A DNA stretch of 64,000 nucleotides from Bradysia coprophila. Its lineage: Eukaryota; Arthropoda; Insecta; Diptera; Sciaridae. This document shows, in pieces, positions 9,481 through 20,549 of this stretch. The stretch lies in NCBI RefSeq assembly GCF_014529535.1, contig NW_023503456.1:1810133-1874132 (forward strand), read 5' to 3'. Below the pieces are notes generated by a model. That model was given only the letters and a program-made list of their open reading frames with translations, was not told the DNA's origin and searched no databases. Made by a program: the position numbers and the translations under genes. Within the stretch, counting starts at the first letter, position 1, and each line of letters opens with the position of its first letter.

Positions 9481-10480
9481 CTAAGCCAGCTTGTTTGCAC
9501 TAATTGGGTGTAAAATTTAATTTTTGCGTAACGAAGCTGAAAGCGTCAACTCTAGCGATGTCATTCATTTTAGAAATTGTACTTCCAAGACTGCGTCACA
9601 CTTTTCTCGATGAGATTTTTGTTGGGATATCACTCGTTTTAGAAGTGCTTTTTAGAACAGTTCTAATTAAAAAATTTAACGAAAATCGAAAATTTAACGA
9701 AAATCGAAAATTTGACGAAAATTGAAAATTTGACGAAATTCGAAAATTTGACGAAATTAGAAAATTTGACGAAAATCCCTCTGTGCTACTCATAAAACTC
9801 TGAGACTTTGCCGAAGAAAGTAACTATCTACCTGCCACCATTCAAGAAATACCTCTAAAAACATAATTGACCCACCCATTTCCAACTTTCAACATTTTTC
9901 ACATATGCCCTTATGTTCTACTCGTAAAACTCTGAGACTTTACCGAAGAAAGTAACTCTATATCTCATAAGCCACAAAATGTTACTCCTTTCATCCCACG
10001 CTCGAGTAGCTCAAAATTTGGTCACTCTGACCACTCTAGCTCAACCGAATCTGCACCAATGTTTCTAATTATTTGTTTGTTCGATACCTTTCATTTGATG
10101 GGTGCACGCCTCTGTAGGTTTCAATACAGCCAAGCTACAGCCGAAAACGCATTCTCGACCCTCGAAAACCACCCACAGAAACCACTTCGAGGCCAATAAA
10201 ACAATTTTTCCTGGGGTAGTGGCGTATCACATTTTCATTTTTATGCCCACCCTGAGGCTCCTGCAAAATTTCATGGAGATCGGCTGACTAGTTTCCGAGA
10301 CCGACAGATAGACAGATAGAAACATTCGATATATCAGTCTTTTACTTGCTACCGATATATTGGTGTATTTTGTACGAAAAGTGACCAATTTCAAAACGAT
10401 GTATCTCCGGCAATTTTAAACCTACATAGTCGAGTGATAGCTCGTTTTGCTCGAAGCGAGAATATGATAGAATAGGTTTT
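9480..10480 (+). repeat. Dispersed repeat L, long copy with internal minisatellite
   Basis: This block matches 50640-52165 over nearly its whole length and 19480-19651 in part. It holds, in order: a GCGTCAACTCTAGCGAT region, a 15-16 bp minisatellite 'aatcgaaaatttgacgaa' (about 9675-9775), 'aaaactctgagactttgccg', a region around 'cctctgtaggtttcaataca', and 'gacagatagacagatagaaa'. It has no coding capacity. The other long copy contains a LINE insertion that this one lacks, so it serves as the empty-site reference. Confidence 0.75.
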
Positions 10481-11212
10481 GTGGTGATAAAGTCCAAAGG
10501 GCAGAAAATGAAATGTTCGGCTATACATAGTTGCCGCGTCTAAAAAAATTTTCTTCGTTCTTTTTTTGGGGGTTAGACTGCGTCAAGTTCTCCGCTATCG
10601 CTCCGGACATGATTCATTTTTGGAACAATTTCTCTCTTATAGAAATGTACAGCCATTTTTTATTTCCAGCTCTAGCTCCTCAGGACGATGAGCTTAAGCA
10701 AGTTTGTTCTCCTCAATGAACTTTATAATCACTACTGCCCGACCAAAGCTGTAGGGAAATCGACTAAATTCTATGCAAATTGAGCTTCTGAAAAGATTTA
10801 GAATAATTCGATCAAATGACTACCTATTTTGACGTACGCTCGTTGAACTAGTATGGATTAATTTCATGTATAGTTTGGGACCATTTAGACGAGCGAAATT
10901 AGGGAAAAAAATTTGCTGGTTAATTGGATAGTAGTGTCACGTCTGCTGTGTTTATGTGTGCGCAGTGGCAGTATGCATTGTTACTTATACGAAGTCAAAT
11001 GAATGTGAAAAATAGGCAAAAGACATTTTAGTTTGTTAACGGCTTATCAATTCTTAAAGGCTGACAGCACTGTTGGCGAAGTATCAATAACTTTATTGAA
11101 ATTCGCTTTGTCAATTGAAACTGGAAAACATTCATCTGCAACAATGACAGACGACCATGTGAACATTGAGTAAAAACATTAATCGTTCAAACTTGTCGCA
11201 GCAATTTCCAGT
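10481..11212. other. Intergenic, no gene; 3' flank of the DXO-like gene
   Basis: No ORF with recognisable content is seen. The only supported signal is a minus-strand AATAAA at 11092-11097, about 116 bp beyond the stop codon of the DXO-like gene, which is a plausible poly(A) signal. Confidence 0.5.
11092..11097 (-). terminator. Candidate poly(A) signal of the DXO-like gene
   Basis: AATAAA on the minus strand lies 116 bp after the stop codon at 11213. Confidence 0.5.
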
Positions 11213-13861
11213 TCAATTATCTCGATATGACTTTCGTCTCCAATTTTGCTCGTCATCATTCACTCGTCCACCATAACGTTGACTTCTGCTATCATCCATG
11301 TTCCGAGATTGTTCTCTCAAATTAGCCGATCCACCTTTGCGCCTCCAGTTATTATTCTGGAGATTCGGCTGTCTTTGCTGATGATTGGAACTTCTCCACG
11401 ACGGAAAATTATCGCCAGAAGAATCTCCTCGTCTCCAGTTATTTTCGTAATTCCGCGAACTTGACTGTGGTTGCTGATGATTGGAACTTCTCCATGATTG
11501 TGTGCTATCAGCGGTTGGTGATGCTTGCATATTGTTGTTGTTCGCAGTGGCTTGTCGCTGCTGGTAATTGGAACTTCGCCACGATTGTGAATTGTTGCCG
11601 TGTTGTGGAACAGGTTTCTGCATGAACACTTTCTTAACGCTTAGGTTCTCCATACCACAATCAGGTGGGAATTTCTTCATTTCGCTCATACGTTCCAACA
11701 TGCTGCCAGCTCTGTACAGAAAAAGTTTCTGAAGATTTTCATCCTGAAATGTCAGGACGATGCAGTTCTCTTTCTCCTCCTTTTTCGGGACATCTTCACG
11801 CTTGAATTTTCTATCGAAAAAATCCTCCACAAGTTCAGCATATCTCATCAATACCATCAGATTTCTCACTAACTGTGGTTGGGACGGTGTCGGAAGTCCT
11901 TCAATGATCAGTTGCCGAAACGCTAGCAGATATGGTCCAGTAACGCTGCCATCGACATCATGAATAGGTGGATCGAATTGGTTGTATTTGACGAACATAA
12001 ATTCCGTATCGACGGGCGCATCTTTGACCGTGTCATAAATGACATGCAATGATTTGTACAGACGATTTTGTAGAATTTCTTTGGACCACGGACGAAATCC
12101 TTGTTCGGCACCGCATTTCTTTATGAAATCGGGAATTTTCGCAACGTCGTACAGTCGCAATTCGTTGATTTGTCGGCGTTTCTTTGGTGCATCTTCATTC
12201 GGTTCTCGGTCCCGCACCGGACCATTGACTCCAACCAAGTAGTTTGTTTCGCCGGCTAAATAGCATTGCCAGTAATTGCTCAGCATTCGGACCCTGGGTA
12301 GAAATGAAACAACATTTTCAATCAGCTGATCCAGTCAATCAACGCACTTCAAGCGAAAGTGTGCTTCGAGTGACAGCTGTCAAATAGAGCGCTATTTTGT
12401 ATGAAACGGCTTGTTAGAGTGGTTTACTGTACCAAAATTTGTTCGACAAAGTGTCCAGTACTCAGTACTCTATTTAGACCACCACTCAAGCTTCTCAAGC
12501 TTGAAGTACGTTGATTCAATACAAATATATGGCGGCAGCGCACCGTTTGTAAAAGAAATCCGTATGGTGGCTGTATCTCGTTGATCGAGTTTCGCGTAGA
12601 ATTTCCTCTTGGACAGTTCTCATTTCGGCCAAATGCATGCACGTGTAATCATTTGGGTCCTCTTCTAAATCCCAGACACCACCAACTAATGCTGTAATGA
12701 TGATATTGAATCCCCTTGTCGAATCGGAGAACCCGAGTTCGTCGCTTCCACTTTTCGGTTTAAGTTCAGCTTGAATGAACGCACGATGGTATGTTGAATT
12801 GCTCTCAGTGTCATCATTATTGTCCTCGCCCTTTTCCTCGGCTCCTGCGAATGTAAAATATTAACACGGTGGCTTGTCGGAATAAAGAAACCGCACTCAA
12901 CGAACCATGAGACGCCGTTTCACTGGGTGATGCCGACGCTGCGCATGAGCTGGTTTTTTCTTGTTTTGTGGCCCATTCGTTGAACGTTGGTCCTGACCAG
13001 CCCTTGTGAGTGGAGGCGTCGTATTTCGGATGGTTGTACAATTCATTTAGCTGTATCGGCCATTGCATTTGAATGAATTCCATCTCATTGTCGCAGCCAT
13101 ACGGTTTGAATCGGACTTTGTTGACTTTGAAGAAGTACGGATCGTCTTTTATAGCCAAAAACATGAGTGGCAGTCGGTAGGTCAAAAAATCTGGTTGCTG
13201 GCCATTACTTTTAGGACAGAAAAACTCTTATTATTGATCGAACCACATTCATTATACTCAGGGCCGGAAGTGGCTCTTACACGTTATAGTAAGATCTGTA
13301 CAGAAATCTGACGGAGAGATCTTCTTTCATGGTTTTATCAACCGGTTCTGTCGATGTTTCTGCTGTGTCATCACTGTCTGATTCGCTATTTTTATCATTA
13401 TTTTCTCCCGAGTCCCGGTCCTGATTAATCTGCTTATCGTTTGTTTCACTATCACCGTCCTTACATTCACTTACATCATCGCCCCGACTATCTTCGATTT
13501 TCAGTTTTTGAACCGATTCATTGGCTGATGATGCGATATCATCTTGACTTTCACCGTTCGTTTTAACATCTGCCTCCGATGTGTCTTCATCTTTTTCAGC
13601 GCTAACATCTGTACGATTTGCGGTATTCTTTTGATTGCTGTGGCGAATGATTTTTGCTTCTACAACAGCTGAGTTCTGGAGTAATTGCGCTTCAGATACC
13701 ATTTCACCTTCATGGTGATCTTCAGACGGTTTTTTGACTTTTTTTAATTTATCAGTTTGGTATCTCACGCCAATATTTTCGTCCTTGGAAAAATCAAAGC
13801 GTAGTGGTAGTAAACCAAGTAATTTTACATTATAATCGAATGAATTGTTCAAATGAGACAT
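11213..13861 (-). CDS. DXO/Rai1-family protein with degenerate active site (Cutoff-like candidate)
   Basis: Four exons give 754 residues exactly in frame: 13281-13861, 12906-13207, 12544-12844 and 11213-12293. The start is the first ATG, at 13861; the TTG upstream at 13885 is not used. Residues about 60-190 are acidic and disordered. From about 200 to 520 the order of motifs follows the DXO/Rai1 decapping-nuclease fold: GGVWDL (about 349-354) stands where active members have G-E-x-D, HLAEMR (365-370) where they have E-L-K, and YWQCYLAG where they have WAQSFL-G. The catalytic Glu, Asp and Lys are therefore mostly replaced, as in the fly piRNA factor Cutoff, which has lost activity. The C-terminus has three SWRSSN.QQ repeats and NWRR motifs, typical of RNA-binding tails. 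The fold is inferred from motif order. The role is a guess. Confidence 0.75.
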
Positions 13862-14434
13862 GACACAATTAGTGTTAAGGGACAAAGCAAAGAAGAAATA
13901 AAAACCAGTTAATAAATGACTGACAGTAAGCCGGATAACACATCACACGCAGTAACAATTCCAGTCCATTCTGCCGAATCACTTTAACTATCGCAAACCA
14001 CAATGTTAAAAGGAGAGTAGAAATTTTGACATATCATCCATCGACATCGAGCTCAGTTTTGTCCCCTGTTTAATCGCTCTTTTAACACTATAGATTCTTA
14101 AGAGAGAGATTTTGGCTTAGTTACACTTAACTGGCCTCGAGAGCAGTGAAAAACATACAAAATTCGTATTTCGAAAATTCGAACTTTGCATTTTGACCTA
14201 AGAGTGATAGGAAATTTGTACGACGAAATGTGGTCCCAACAACACATTTCGTATTATTTTACACCAATACATGTATACGTTGCGCTTTTCATAGTTGAAT
14301 TTGCCATCTTAATTAAGAAGGCAAACACATACTAATAAACATTTCGTATTTTATGTTGGGACCACATATGTTACGTAATTGTGTTCGAAATTTCCTCTCT
14401 AGGTATAATTTATTACTCTTATGCTTAGTTTCCT

Positions 14435-14560
14435 CTTACCAAAAAAGTACTCCGTGTGAGAGACAAAATTGAATTTTTTCAATTTTTCCTTTGTTTATTT
14501 GACATCTCGCTCTCTCACGGCTCTTTCACGGAGTACTTTTTGTTGAGTGGAGTGGACACT
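14435..14560 (+). repeat. MITE-like repeat, inverted copy at about 55655-55800
   Basis: The stretch with 'aaaaaagtactccgtgtgag' and 'tcacggagtactttttgttg' has weakly inverted ends. It recurs in reverse orientation at about 55655-55800 ('ccactcaacaaacagtatt' ... 'ctaagtacctttttgggaag'). Confidence 0.5.
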
Positions 14561-14628
14561 TTAGATTCAATCAGTTGAACTGTTAGACATCAATAGATTG
14601 CCGATACACTAGCGTTACTGTTATAACG

Positions 14629-14857
14629 AACTGCCGATACACATAGCAACGCGACTTTGGCATAAAATTCTTTTGTTTTCGGGACATTTCCAATTGTTTT
14701 GAAACTTCACACTTGCGAAAGCTGCGCAATTTCGATGATTGAAATGAATCAATCGACCAAATTGCGTAACTTTCGCAAGTATTTCAATACAATTGGAAAA
14801 GGCCTGAAAACAAAAGAATTTTATGTCAAACTCGCGTTGCTATGTGTATCGGCAGTT
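14629..14857. repeat. Foldback/MITE, 229 bp
   Basis: Both ends read AACTGCCGATACACATAGCA inward, and the arms stay complementary for about 80 bp each through 'aaaattcttttgttttc'. There is no coding capacity. Confidence 0.7.
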
Positions 14858-15300
14858 GTCTGATTTTATTACATGAAATGGAGAAACCTCGATAGTAAAA
14901 CACCCTGCTGCCCTCAGTTAAATTTAATAGATCTTCGTTCTCTGTTAACACTCTGTGTACATAGAACGACTAACCTTTGAAGTACTTTTTATTAAAGTTA
15001 ACTCGTGACATGTGCTAGTCCAAGATAACGACTTATGGACCATAACATCATCAGTTCGTGAAAAATGTCTGATAAATATTTGAAAAATACATCCCATGCA
15101 AAATGTATGAGTCGGCTGTCAAATATTTGTCATGACATGCATTTTGCACGGTCTATCGAACTTTGTATTAGGCTTAATACGTGGGCGTAGATTTTCATCC
15201 TGTTCGTAACTTTACGAATTCGTCACTTGACAGTTGAGTGTATAAAATTTACGAATTTACGAATTCTTTAAGTTAAGAAAGGCATGAGAATCTACGCCCT

Positions 15301-15746
15301 GGGCGCCGATTCTCGTGAATTTAAGATTTAGTAAATTGACAGCTGTCATCTTAAAAGTTACGAATCGTATGGATTACTCTAAAGATGAGTACACAGTTTG
15401 TGAAAAATGACTGAAAAACTGACACTCTGCAAAATGATTGAATAACTGCGGCGCGAAGTTTTGAATGTGCGAATTAAAGTTTTTGTTTTATGTCATTTAT
15501 GGATTAGTTATTAGCTGAAAATATTTCCCTTTCGTTCTGGGATGCGAAATATTGACCTTCCACTAGTAAATTATCAATTAATCACATAAAACAGAAACCT
15601 AAGTTCGCACATTCAAAACGTCGCGCCGCAATTTTTCAATCATTTTGCAGAGTGTCGATTTTTCACAAACTGTGTACTCGCCGTACTCGCCTTAAGGTGA
15701 CAACTGTCAAGTTATAAATACTTAAATTCACGAGAATCGACACCCT
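15301..15746. repeat. Outer foldback/MITE with GGGCGCCGATTCTCGTGAAT ends
   Basis: The left end GGGCGCCGATTCTCGTGAAT is mirrored at 15721-15746 with one or two changes. A second foldback is nested inside (15387-15679). A related short element lies at about 38443-38557. Confidence 0.6.
15387..15679. repeat. Nested foldback, 293 bp
   Basis: The ends GAGTACACAGTTTGTGAAAA and their mirror at 15660-15679 begin arms of about 90 bp that also share 'cactctgcaaaatgattga' and 'ttttgaatgtgcgaa'. The foldback lies inside the element at 15301-15746. Confidence 0.7.
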
Positions 15747-15973
15747 GTTTTGTAATTTAAGACGTGACCAAATTGACGGAACCCGCGGAACAGTCTGAAA
15801 GTTGATGAAACTGAACGTAAAGTGCCGATCTGCCGTACCGATATGACACCTATGTAGAGTCATTCACGTCATACCATATGATTTAAATTGATGACAGAGT
15901 GTTTGCGCGCACATGGTGTATGTTTATGTTTACGTTCATCGAAATTAAATTGCAAATTTTGCTGCAAACCGAC

Positions 15974-17812
15974 ATGAAATTCGTGATTGAGACTTTAACG
16001 AAATGTTCGCCGCGACTGGGACACTTGCAGAAGAACGACATCGTTCTCAATTCACCGTTATTGTTGCATCACACTAAGGTATAGAGTGTTTAATTGAGAG
16101 AGATGGCGAAATAACAACCTATTGTTCCATCTCGGGTCTTCTGTCAGATTCTTTTGTATTATCGATGACAGCAGACCCCGAGTTGATTTTCCATCTCGCT
16201 CTACTTAAACACCGTATTGCCAGCAGGAACCCGACGGCCTACAGTATTCCCTAGCCTAATCGTCATTTGATTCCAGTGTGCCATCATTCCATTCCTATCG
16301 CAAGAAGTGTTCTCCTACGTAACGACAGAGACACAGGCGTATTCCATTTGTCTCGACTCGACGATTCAAATGAACGACGCATTGTCCGAATACCGGAAAG
16401 GAATTGCATCGTTTTCCGGCATCGGTTCGGATGGCATAACTTTCCTTACGATCAGAAATCCCAGTGAAGTTTACAAAACTTCGGACATCGGTGATCAGAA
16501 AGACAGTCTGTCGATTTTTACGCGAACGGGTCGAAAAGCCATTTCAGCTGATCAGTACATGGACTTAGTGGTTTCACATCGGCCGGATATTTTCCATGCT
16601 TTGTGTGACGGGGATACGAATGCAGAGTGTTCGAACAGGAGAACGATTAAATCGGCTGAAAGAACAAAGAAATTTTTCCGACATTGTCTCGAACGCTATC
16701 GAACGTCGGAGACATTGAAAGGTCAATCACTGTTTGTAGGTAATGGATGGACCAACAGGCCTGCATCGTGTCACTTCTGTATCCGGTTCATTCGTTTCAG
16801 CTCCCATTGAAGGTGGCTACAGTTCAAAGCATCGAGAAGAATTCATCAAGGACATATTGGTCCACAATGCTGACATCGATGGCTACTTCTTGGATGGCTT
16901 CCATAGTAACGGAGTCACAGCGACTTCATTACAAATCGATAGCATCCAGGACATTGTTCAGAAATGTAACGAACTGCTTCCCGCGGATAAATTCAAAGTT
17001 ATGTTCGGTCCGTACAATCCCGTTCTGATGCTGCAACTCATCCAATTGGGGGTCGATGTCTTTGATAGTTCCTATTGTTACCTAGCCACTACGCACAAAT
17101 GCGCGCTGACTTTCGGTTTTGATGTGGATGTCAAAGGAGAGCATCGGGAATTCGATATGGATTTGAGTGACCCGAGGTGAGTGATCGAGGTTTTTAATGT
17201 TGATTGGTGAACAGATATTCCATGGAGTGCTCTCCATTCCTGCATCGCTTCATTATGTATTTGTTTGTAAAAGAAATGATATAACAGATGGTGTTGCGGC
17301 CCGGTGAGGCAGCAACGCCATCTGTTATCATTTCTCTGTTGTTTGTGCGTGTATTAAGCAAGAATTTCTCTTATTCCAGCTATAAGGAGGACTTTAACCC
17401 CATACTACAGGGATGCAAATGTTTGTCGTGTGAAAAGCATACCCGAGCTTACATTCACCATTTGATCAACACAAAGGAACTGCTATCGTCAATACTGTTA
17501 ACGATGTACGATCACCTCATGGTATTAATTGACAAAACTGTGAGAAAATAAGTTTCTTTCACTTGCAGCCACAATACGCATCAGTACATGGAATTCTTTA
17601 AAACCATTCGACAAGCCGCTGTCGACGGCAACATACCCGTTTTGATTGACGTGGTCCGGACACAATTCGAAAAGAGATGCTTGCTGAACGAAAACATGCA
17701 GAAACAGATCGAGAACGAAAACAAGCAGATCGAATCGGAAAAAGGAAAGAGAAAAGTGAAAAAGTCGGTCGCTAGCGATGAAACAGAGCGGAGCATAGTG
17801 TGTGAAAATTGA
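15974..17812 (+). CDS. QTRT2: Queuine tRNA-ribosyltransferase accessory subunit 2
   Basis: Five exons (15974-16078, 16277-16739, 16801-17176, 17380-17505, 17569-17812) give 437 residues in frame. The protein pairs with QTRT1 to exchange guanine for queuine at the tRNA wobble base; QTRT2 is the non-catalytic partner. Visible family features are the start [53 protein letters not shown] and the zinc-binding CKCLSC with a later IHN. The length is close to the roughly 415 residues of animal orthologues; the extra part is a charged C-terminal helix (about 385-430). ATG 15974 was chosen because upstream in-frame codons use GTG and the family begins here. Intron 3 carries a hAT-type MITE. Confidence 0.93.
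17269..17338. mobile_element. hAT-type MITE in QTRT2 intron 3
   Basis: This 70 bp hairpin has AAAAGAAATGAT / ATCATTTCTCTG ends and a perfect 8 bp target duplication, TTGTTTGT (17261-17268 and 17339-17346). An 8 bp duplication with CAGAGA-like ends is the hAT signature. The stem shares ATAACAGATGG.GTTGC with 25020-25097. Confidence 0.85.
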
Positions 17813-18577
17813 ATCGAAACGAAATACATAGGTGGCTCGTAGCGTAAATGTAAAGGCGGTTTTGTTTATTTTAACGAAATGTTTTATGAGAACTCGGAGA
17901 AGAGCACAGAATCAACGCTCTTATAAGCTCTACTCTCAAACTATTTTCCCGTTAAGAGCGAGATTCGCTTGCGACAGTTATTCGGCCGGGTTAAATCACC
18001 GTTTCGCATTGTCTGTGCGCTTTGGAGAGCTTTTCGAAAGTTCTGCGTTCTGCATGAATATTTGTGGTGGCAAATATGACGTGGTGAGGGATTCTTCTGA
18101 AAAACAGCACACCAAAATCGGACGCATTTTCGGTTGGAATTTTTTATATGTCCCCAGTAAGGCTGAAAACAAATGAGGCGTTGAAAACGTGTTTTGGTCC
18201 TTGTTTTCATGACGAAATTGTCGCAACTGTCAAATAAAGTTAGAAATTTCTCTATTGAAAATTGCGATTGCTGCATCTATCAATGAAAACTAGGACCAAA
18301 ACACGTTTTCAATGTGTCGTTCGTTTTGAGCATAAGGTGTTCGACCCTAGAAGCCAAAACCACTTTCAAAAAAATTCTTCGAAGCTTGTGTGGCTGGTAA
18401 GAGGTCATCAAAAACTGAAAACACACACTTTTCTTACAGAAATGTCTCGAGGTACACGAAACGTACATAGTCGTGTGGGGTGTCATTAGAAAGGTAATTG
18501 CACGTACTTTCAGGGGAAGTAGAGTCTTACGGAAGTATGCTACCATCTACGATGCAATATAACCGCTTAACCACCAA
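17813..18577. repeat. Intergenic repeats downstream of QTRT2
   Basis: No gene is seen. The stretch 18050-18150 ('gagggattcttctgaaaaac') and 18335-18440 ('cgaccctagaagccaaaacc') are diverged copies of parts of the foldback at 33927-34733. An inverted pair, 18180-18215 and 18285-18325, shares 'aaaacgtgttttggtcc'. The overlapping ORFs here are chance products of the palindromes. Confidence 0.5.
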
Positions 18578-18680
18578 AATTTTACCAAAAAAGTCTGCGT
18601 CGCAAAGTGGCAGATGTTACGGAACAGACCAGCAAGAAAATTTATCTGCCACATGCGACGCAGTCTTTTTTGGCAAAATT
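18578..18680. repeat. Palindrome with TGCGTCGCA...GGCAGAT core (copy 1)
   Basis: The ends AATTTTACCAAAAAAGTCTG and their mirror at 18661-18680 flank CTGCGTCGCA.AGTGGCAGAT. The same core lies at the heart of palindromes at 45558-45871 and 50440-50642. Confidence 0.65.
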
Positions 18681-19465
18681 GCAGTTTATAGTACAAACCC
18701 CGATTAAGGCGAAAGTGGGTGGGATCGATAGGGGAAGGTCCCCTGATGACAAAACAACAAGAATTTGGGCGCGGAAGCCCCTCCCTGAGACACAAGGGCC
18801 CTCCAAAGTTTTCATATTTTTGACGAAATTATTAAAGACACGTCCCCTGATGACAAAGCAACAAGAATTGTGAAGCGAAAACCCCTCCCCGAGGCGCCAG
18901 GGCCCTCTAAAGTTTTCAAATTTTTTACATTTTTCGTTTTTTTTTAACGAAATTATTAGAGGCAGGTCCCCTGACGACAAAATAACAAGAATCGGGACGC
19001 AGAAACGAATTCCGGACCAGGACTCACAAAAGTAAAGTTAATTGTTTGTGTAGGTTCTATGTAGTCGTCGGCACTTCGTACAAGGAAAATGAAGTTATGT
19101 TGAAGTGCACAGTCTAGTCGTCGGCATTTCGTGAAAGGAAAATGAAGTTATGTTGAAATGCGCAGTGTAGTCGTCGACATTTCGAACAAGGAACATGAAG
19201 TTATGTTAAAGCGCGCAGTCTAGTCGTCGGCATTTCGTACAAGGAACATAAAGTTGTGCTGTTGTGTGATGGGGTCATCTAGTATTGATTTCGTCTAAAA
19301 AGCGTGTTTGAAAAAATGTCAAAACTTTGGAGGGCCCTGGTGTCTCGGGGAGTGGCTTCCGCGCCCAAATTCTTGTTGTTTTGCCATCAGGGTACCTCCC
19401 CCTATCGATCCCACCAACTTTTGTCCCAATCGGGGTTTGTATTATAAACTGCAATTTAGCCAAAA
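18665..19465. repeat. Composite foldback with internal direct repeats
   Basis: The left part 18670-18810 is inverted at 19320-19460; shared blocks include 'gggccctccaaagtttt' and 'tgacaaaacaacaagaattt'. Inside, three direct copies of about 110-125 bp, each with 'ggtcccctgatgacaaa', start near 18736, 18841 and 18963. A four-copy tandem array follows at 19053-19262. Confidence 0.65.
19053..19262 (+). repeat. Tandem array, four copies of about 58 bp
   Basis: Each unit contains GTAGTCGTCGGCATTTCGTA, 'aaggaaaatgaagttatgtt' and 'gaagtgcacagtcta', with scattered changes. Confidence 0.7.
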
Positions 19466-19651
19466 TTTGACAAAAATTGGACGAATTTGGAAAATTTGAC
19501 GAAAATCGAAAATTTGACGAAAATCGAAAGTAATTCTCTATCTGCCACCATTCAAGAAATATCTCCAAAACCCCAATTGACCCACCCATTTCCAATTTTT
19601 GACACTTTTCACATACGCCCCTCTGTTCTACTCGTAAAACTCTGAGACTTT
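19466..19651 (+). repeat. Repeat L, partial copy with minisatellite, cut by element 2
   Basis: This has the same 'gaaaatttgacgaaaatcg' minisatellite and 'ctcgtaaaactctgagactt' as 9675-9960 and 50805-51020. It stops at 19651, where the LTR of the second retrotransposon begins. The expected continuation 'gccgaagaaagtaac' is not found downstream of that element. Confidence 0.65.
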
Positions 19652-19811
19652 TGTAATGTAATTGTCTACATTTAGGCAATTACATTATACAGTACACAGT
19701 TATTATATGCATGTAGAGAGAGTGGGGAGACTGTACTTTTAATTTATTAATTGTCTTGAATAAAATTAGTCTTTGGCAAACCACTAAAGAGTTCGGTTGT
19801 TTTACTTAATA
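19652..19811 (+). repeat. 5' LTR of element 2
   Basis: The segment starts TGTAATGTAATTG at the break in repeat L, contains GAATAAAA as a poly(A) signal, and ends just before the primer site TGGCGACC. No second copy is in the window, so the ends are inferred. The right end reads TTAATA rather than the usual CA. Confidence 0.65.
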
Positions 19812-19829
19812 TGGCGACCGAGTACAGAA
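19812..19829 (+). other. Primer binding site of element 2
   Basis: TGGCGACCGAGTACAGAA follows the LTR. It shares TGGCGAC with the site of element 1. Confidence 0.6.
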
Positions 19830-19922
19830 GTTCGATAACACGAATAATAAAAGTGATCAAATAACTAAAGTTCAGTTCAGAAAAAAAAAAATTTCAATTA
19901 ATTATTGACTTTAAAAAATAAA

Positions 19923-20165
19923 ATGGGAACGACAGATTCAAAACCACAAAACACCGATGCTAGCGGTGATTTTTCAAACGCGAATTCTAATAGCATAACA
20001 ATAAATGAGACATTAGAAAGTCATTCGTCAACAGTTATAGGTATCTTAATAATTGTCGCAGTTATTTTAGTAGTTAACTTACTAATAAAATTATACGTAA
20101 TGAACAAAAAGAACATACAAAGAAAAGAAAGAGCCAAGAGTAGAATCAACTTATCAAGTGTTTGA
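19923..20165 (+). CDS. Small N-myristoylation-motif, single-pass membrane protein of element 2
   Basis: This 80-residue ORF starts at ATG 19923; an upstream in-frame TTG is ignored. It begins MGTTDSKPQ, fitting G-x3-[ST]-[KR] for N-myristoylation. Residues 10-35 are polar and Asn/Ser-rich. A strongly hydrophobic span covers about 37-60, and the tail is basic (MNKKNIQRKERAKSR). It matches the ORF at 7625-7852 in start, layout and position before gag. No family name is known to me. The ORF has stayed open although the element has lost its 3' half. Confidence 0.75.
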   Translation: MGTTDSKPQNTDASGDFSNANSNSITINETLESHSSTVIGILIIVAVILVVNLLIKLYVMNKKNIQRKERAKSRINLSSV

Positions 20166-20310
20166 TGTACGAATAACGAAAAAAAAAAGAGTGCAGTTGT
20201 TGTGAAACAAAGAGAAAATCAATTTATGAGAAACTTGAACCAAAGTGTCATAAAGTATAACAAAAATTTTCAATATTTTCTATTTTTTTTGAACTAAAAA
20301 CTTCTTCTTC

Positions 20311-20390
20311 TTCTTCTTGTGTCCTTCCAGTGCTCACTTATGGAGCGGAAACGTTAACTTTAACGAAAGCATCCGAAGAACTAAAAACAA
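20311..20390 (+). pseudogene. RTE-type LINE fragment
   Basis: Following a (CTT)n run, the plus strand translates to VLPVLTYGAETLTLTKASEE, the conserved block after the palm of RTE reverse transcriptases. Only about 80 bp remain. Confidence 0.6.
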
Positions 20391-20426
20391 TTTAACAAAA
20401 ATATATACACTGAAAATAAGAATTAA

Positions 20427-20549
20427 GAAAGCCGTTTGGAACAATTATTTGTGAAAGACAGTGAACAGAGTATGTCATGGAACAAGAGTACTAAGAAAGC
20501 CGTTTGGAACAATTATTTGTGAAAGACAGTGAACAGAGTACGTCATGGA
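20427..20549 (+). repeat. Direct duplication of about 62 bp upstream of the second small ORF
   Basis: The block 'taagaaagccgtttggaaca' ... 'gaacagagta.gtcatggaa' occurs twice in tandem. Both copies end in an ATG. The first opens a five-codon ORF (MEQEY), the second the 49-codon ORF at 20545. Confidence 0.8.

Larger units (their letters stand above)
13862..15973. other. Divergent intergenic region between the DXO-like gene and QTRT2, filled with foldbacks
   Basis: The two flanking genes are transcribed away from each other, so their promoters lie here. I see no TATA box that I would defend. Most of the 2.1 kb consists of palindromic elements listed separately, plus an inverted pair about 14200-14255 and 14335-14395 sharing 'ttgggaccacat' and 'acgaaatgt'. 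Confidence 0.5.

Noticed and set aside
13862-13885. Earlier TTG start for the DXO-like protein
   Set aside because: Non-ATG starts are rare in animals, and a good ATG follows at 13861.
17832-18980. Overlapping ORFs downstream of QTRT2
   Set aside because: They mirror each other on both strands because the DNA is palindromic, and they show no protein features.
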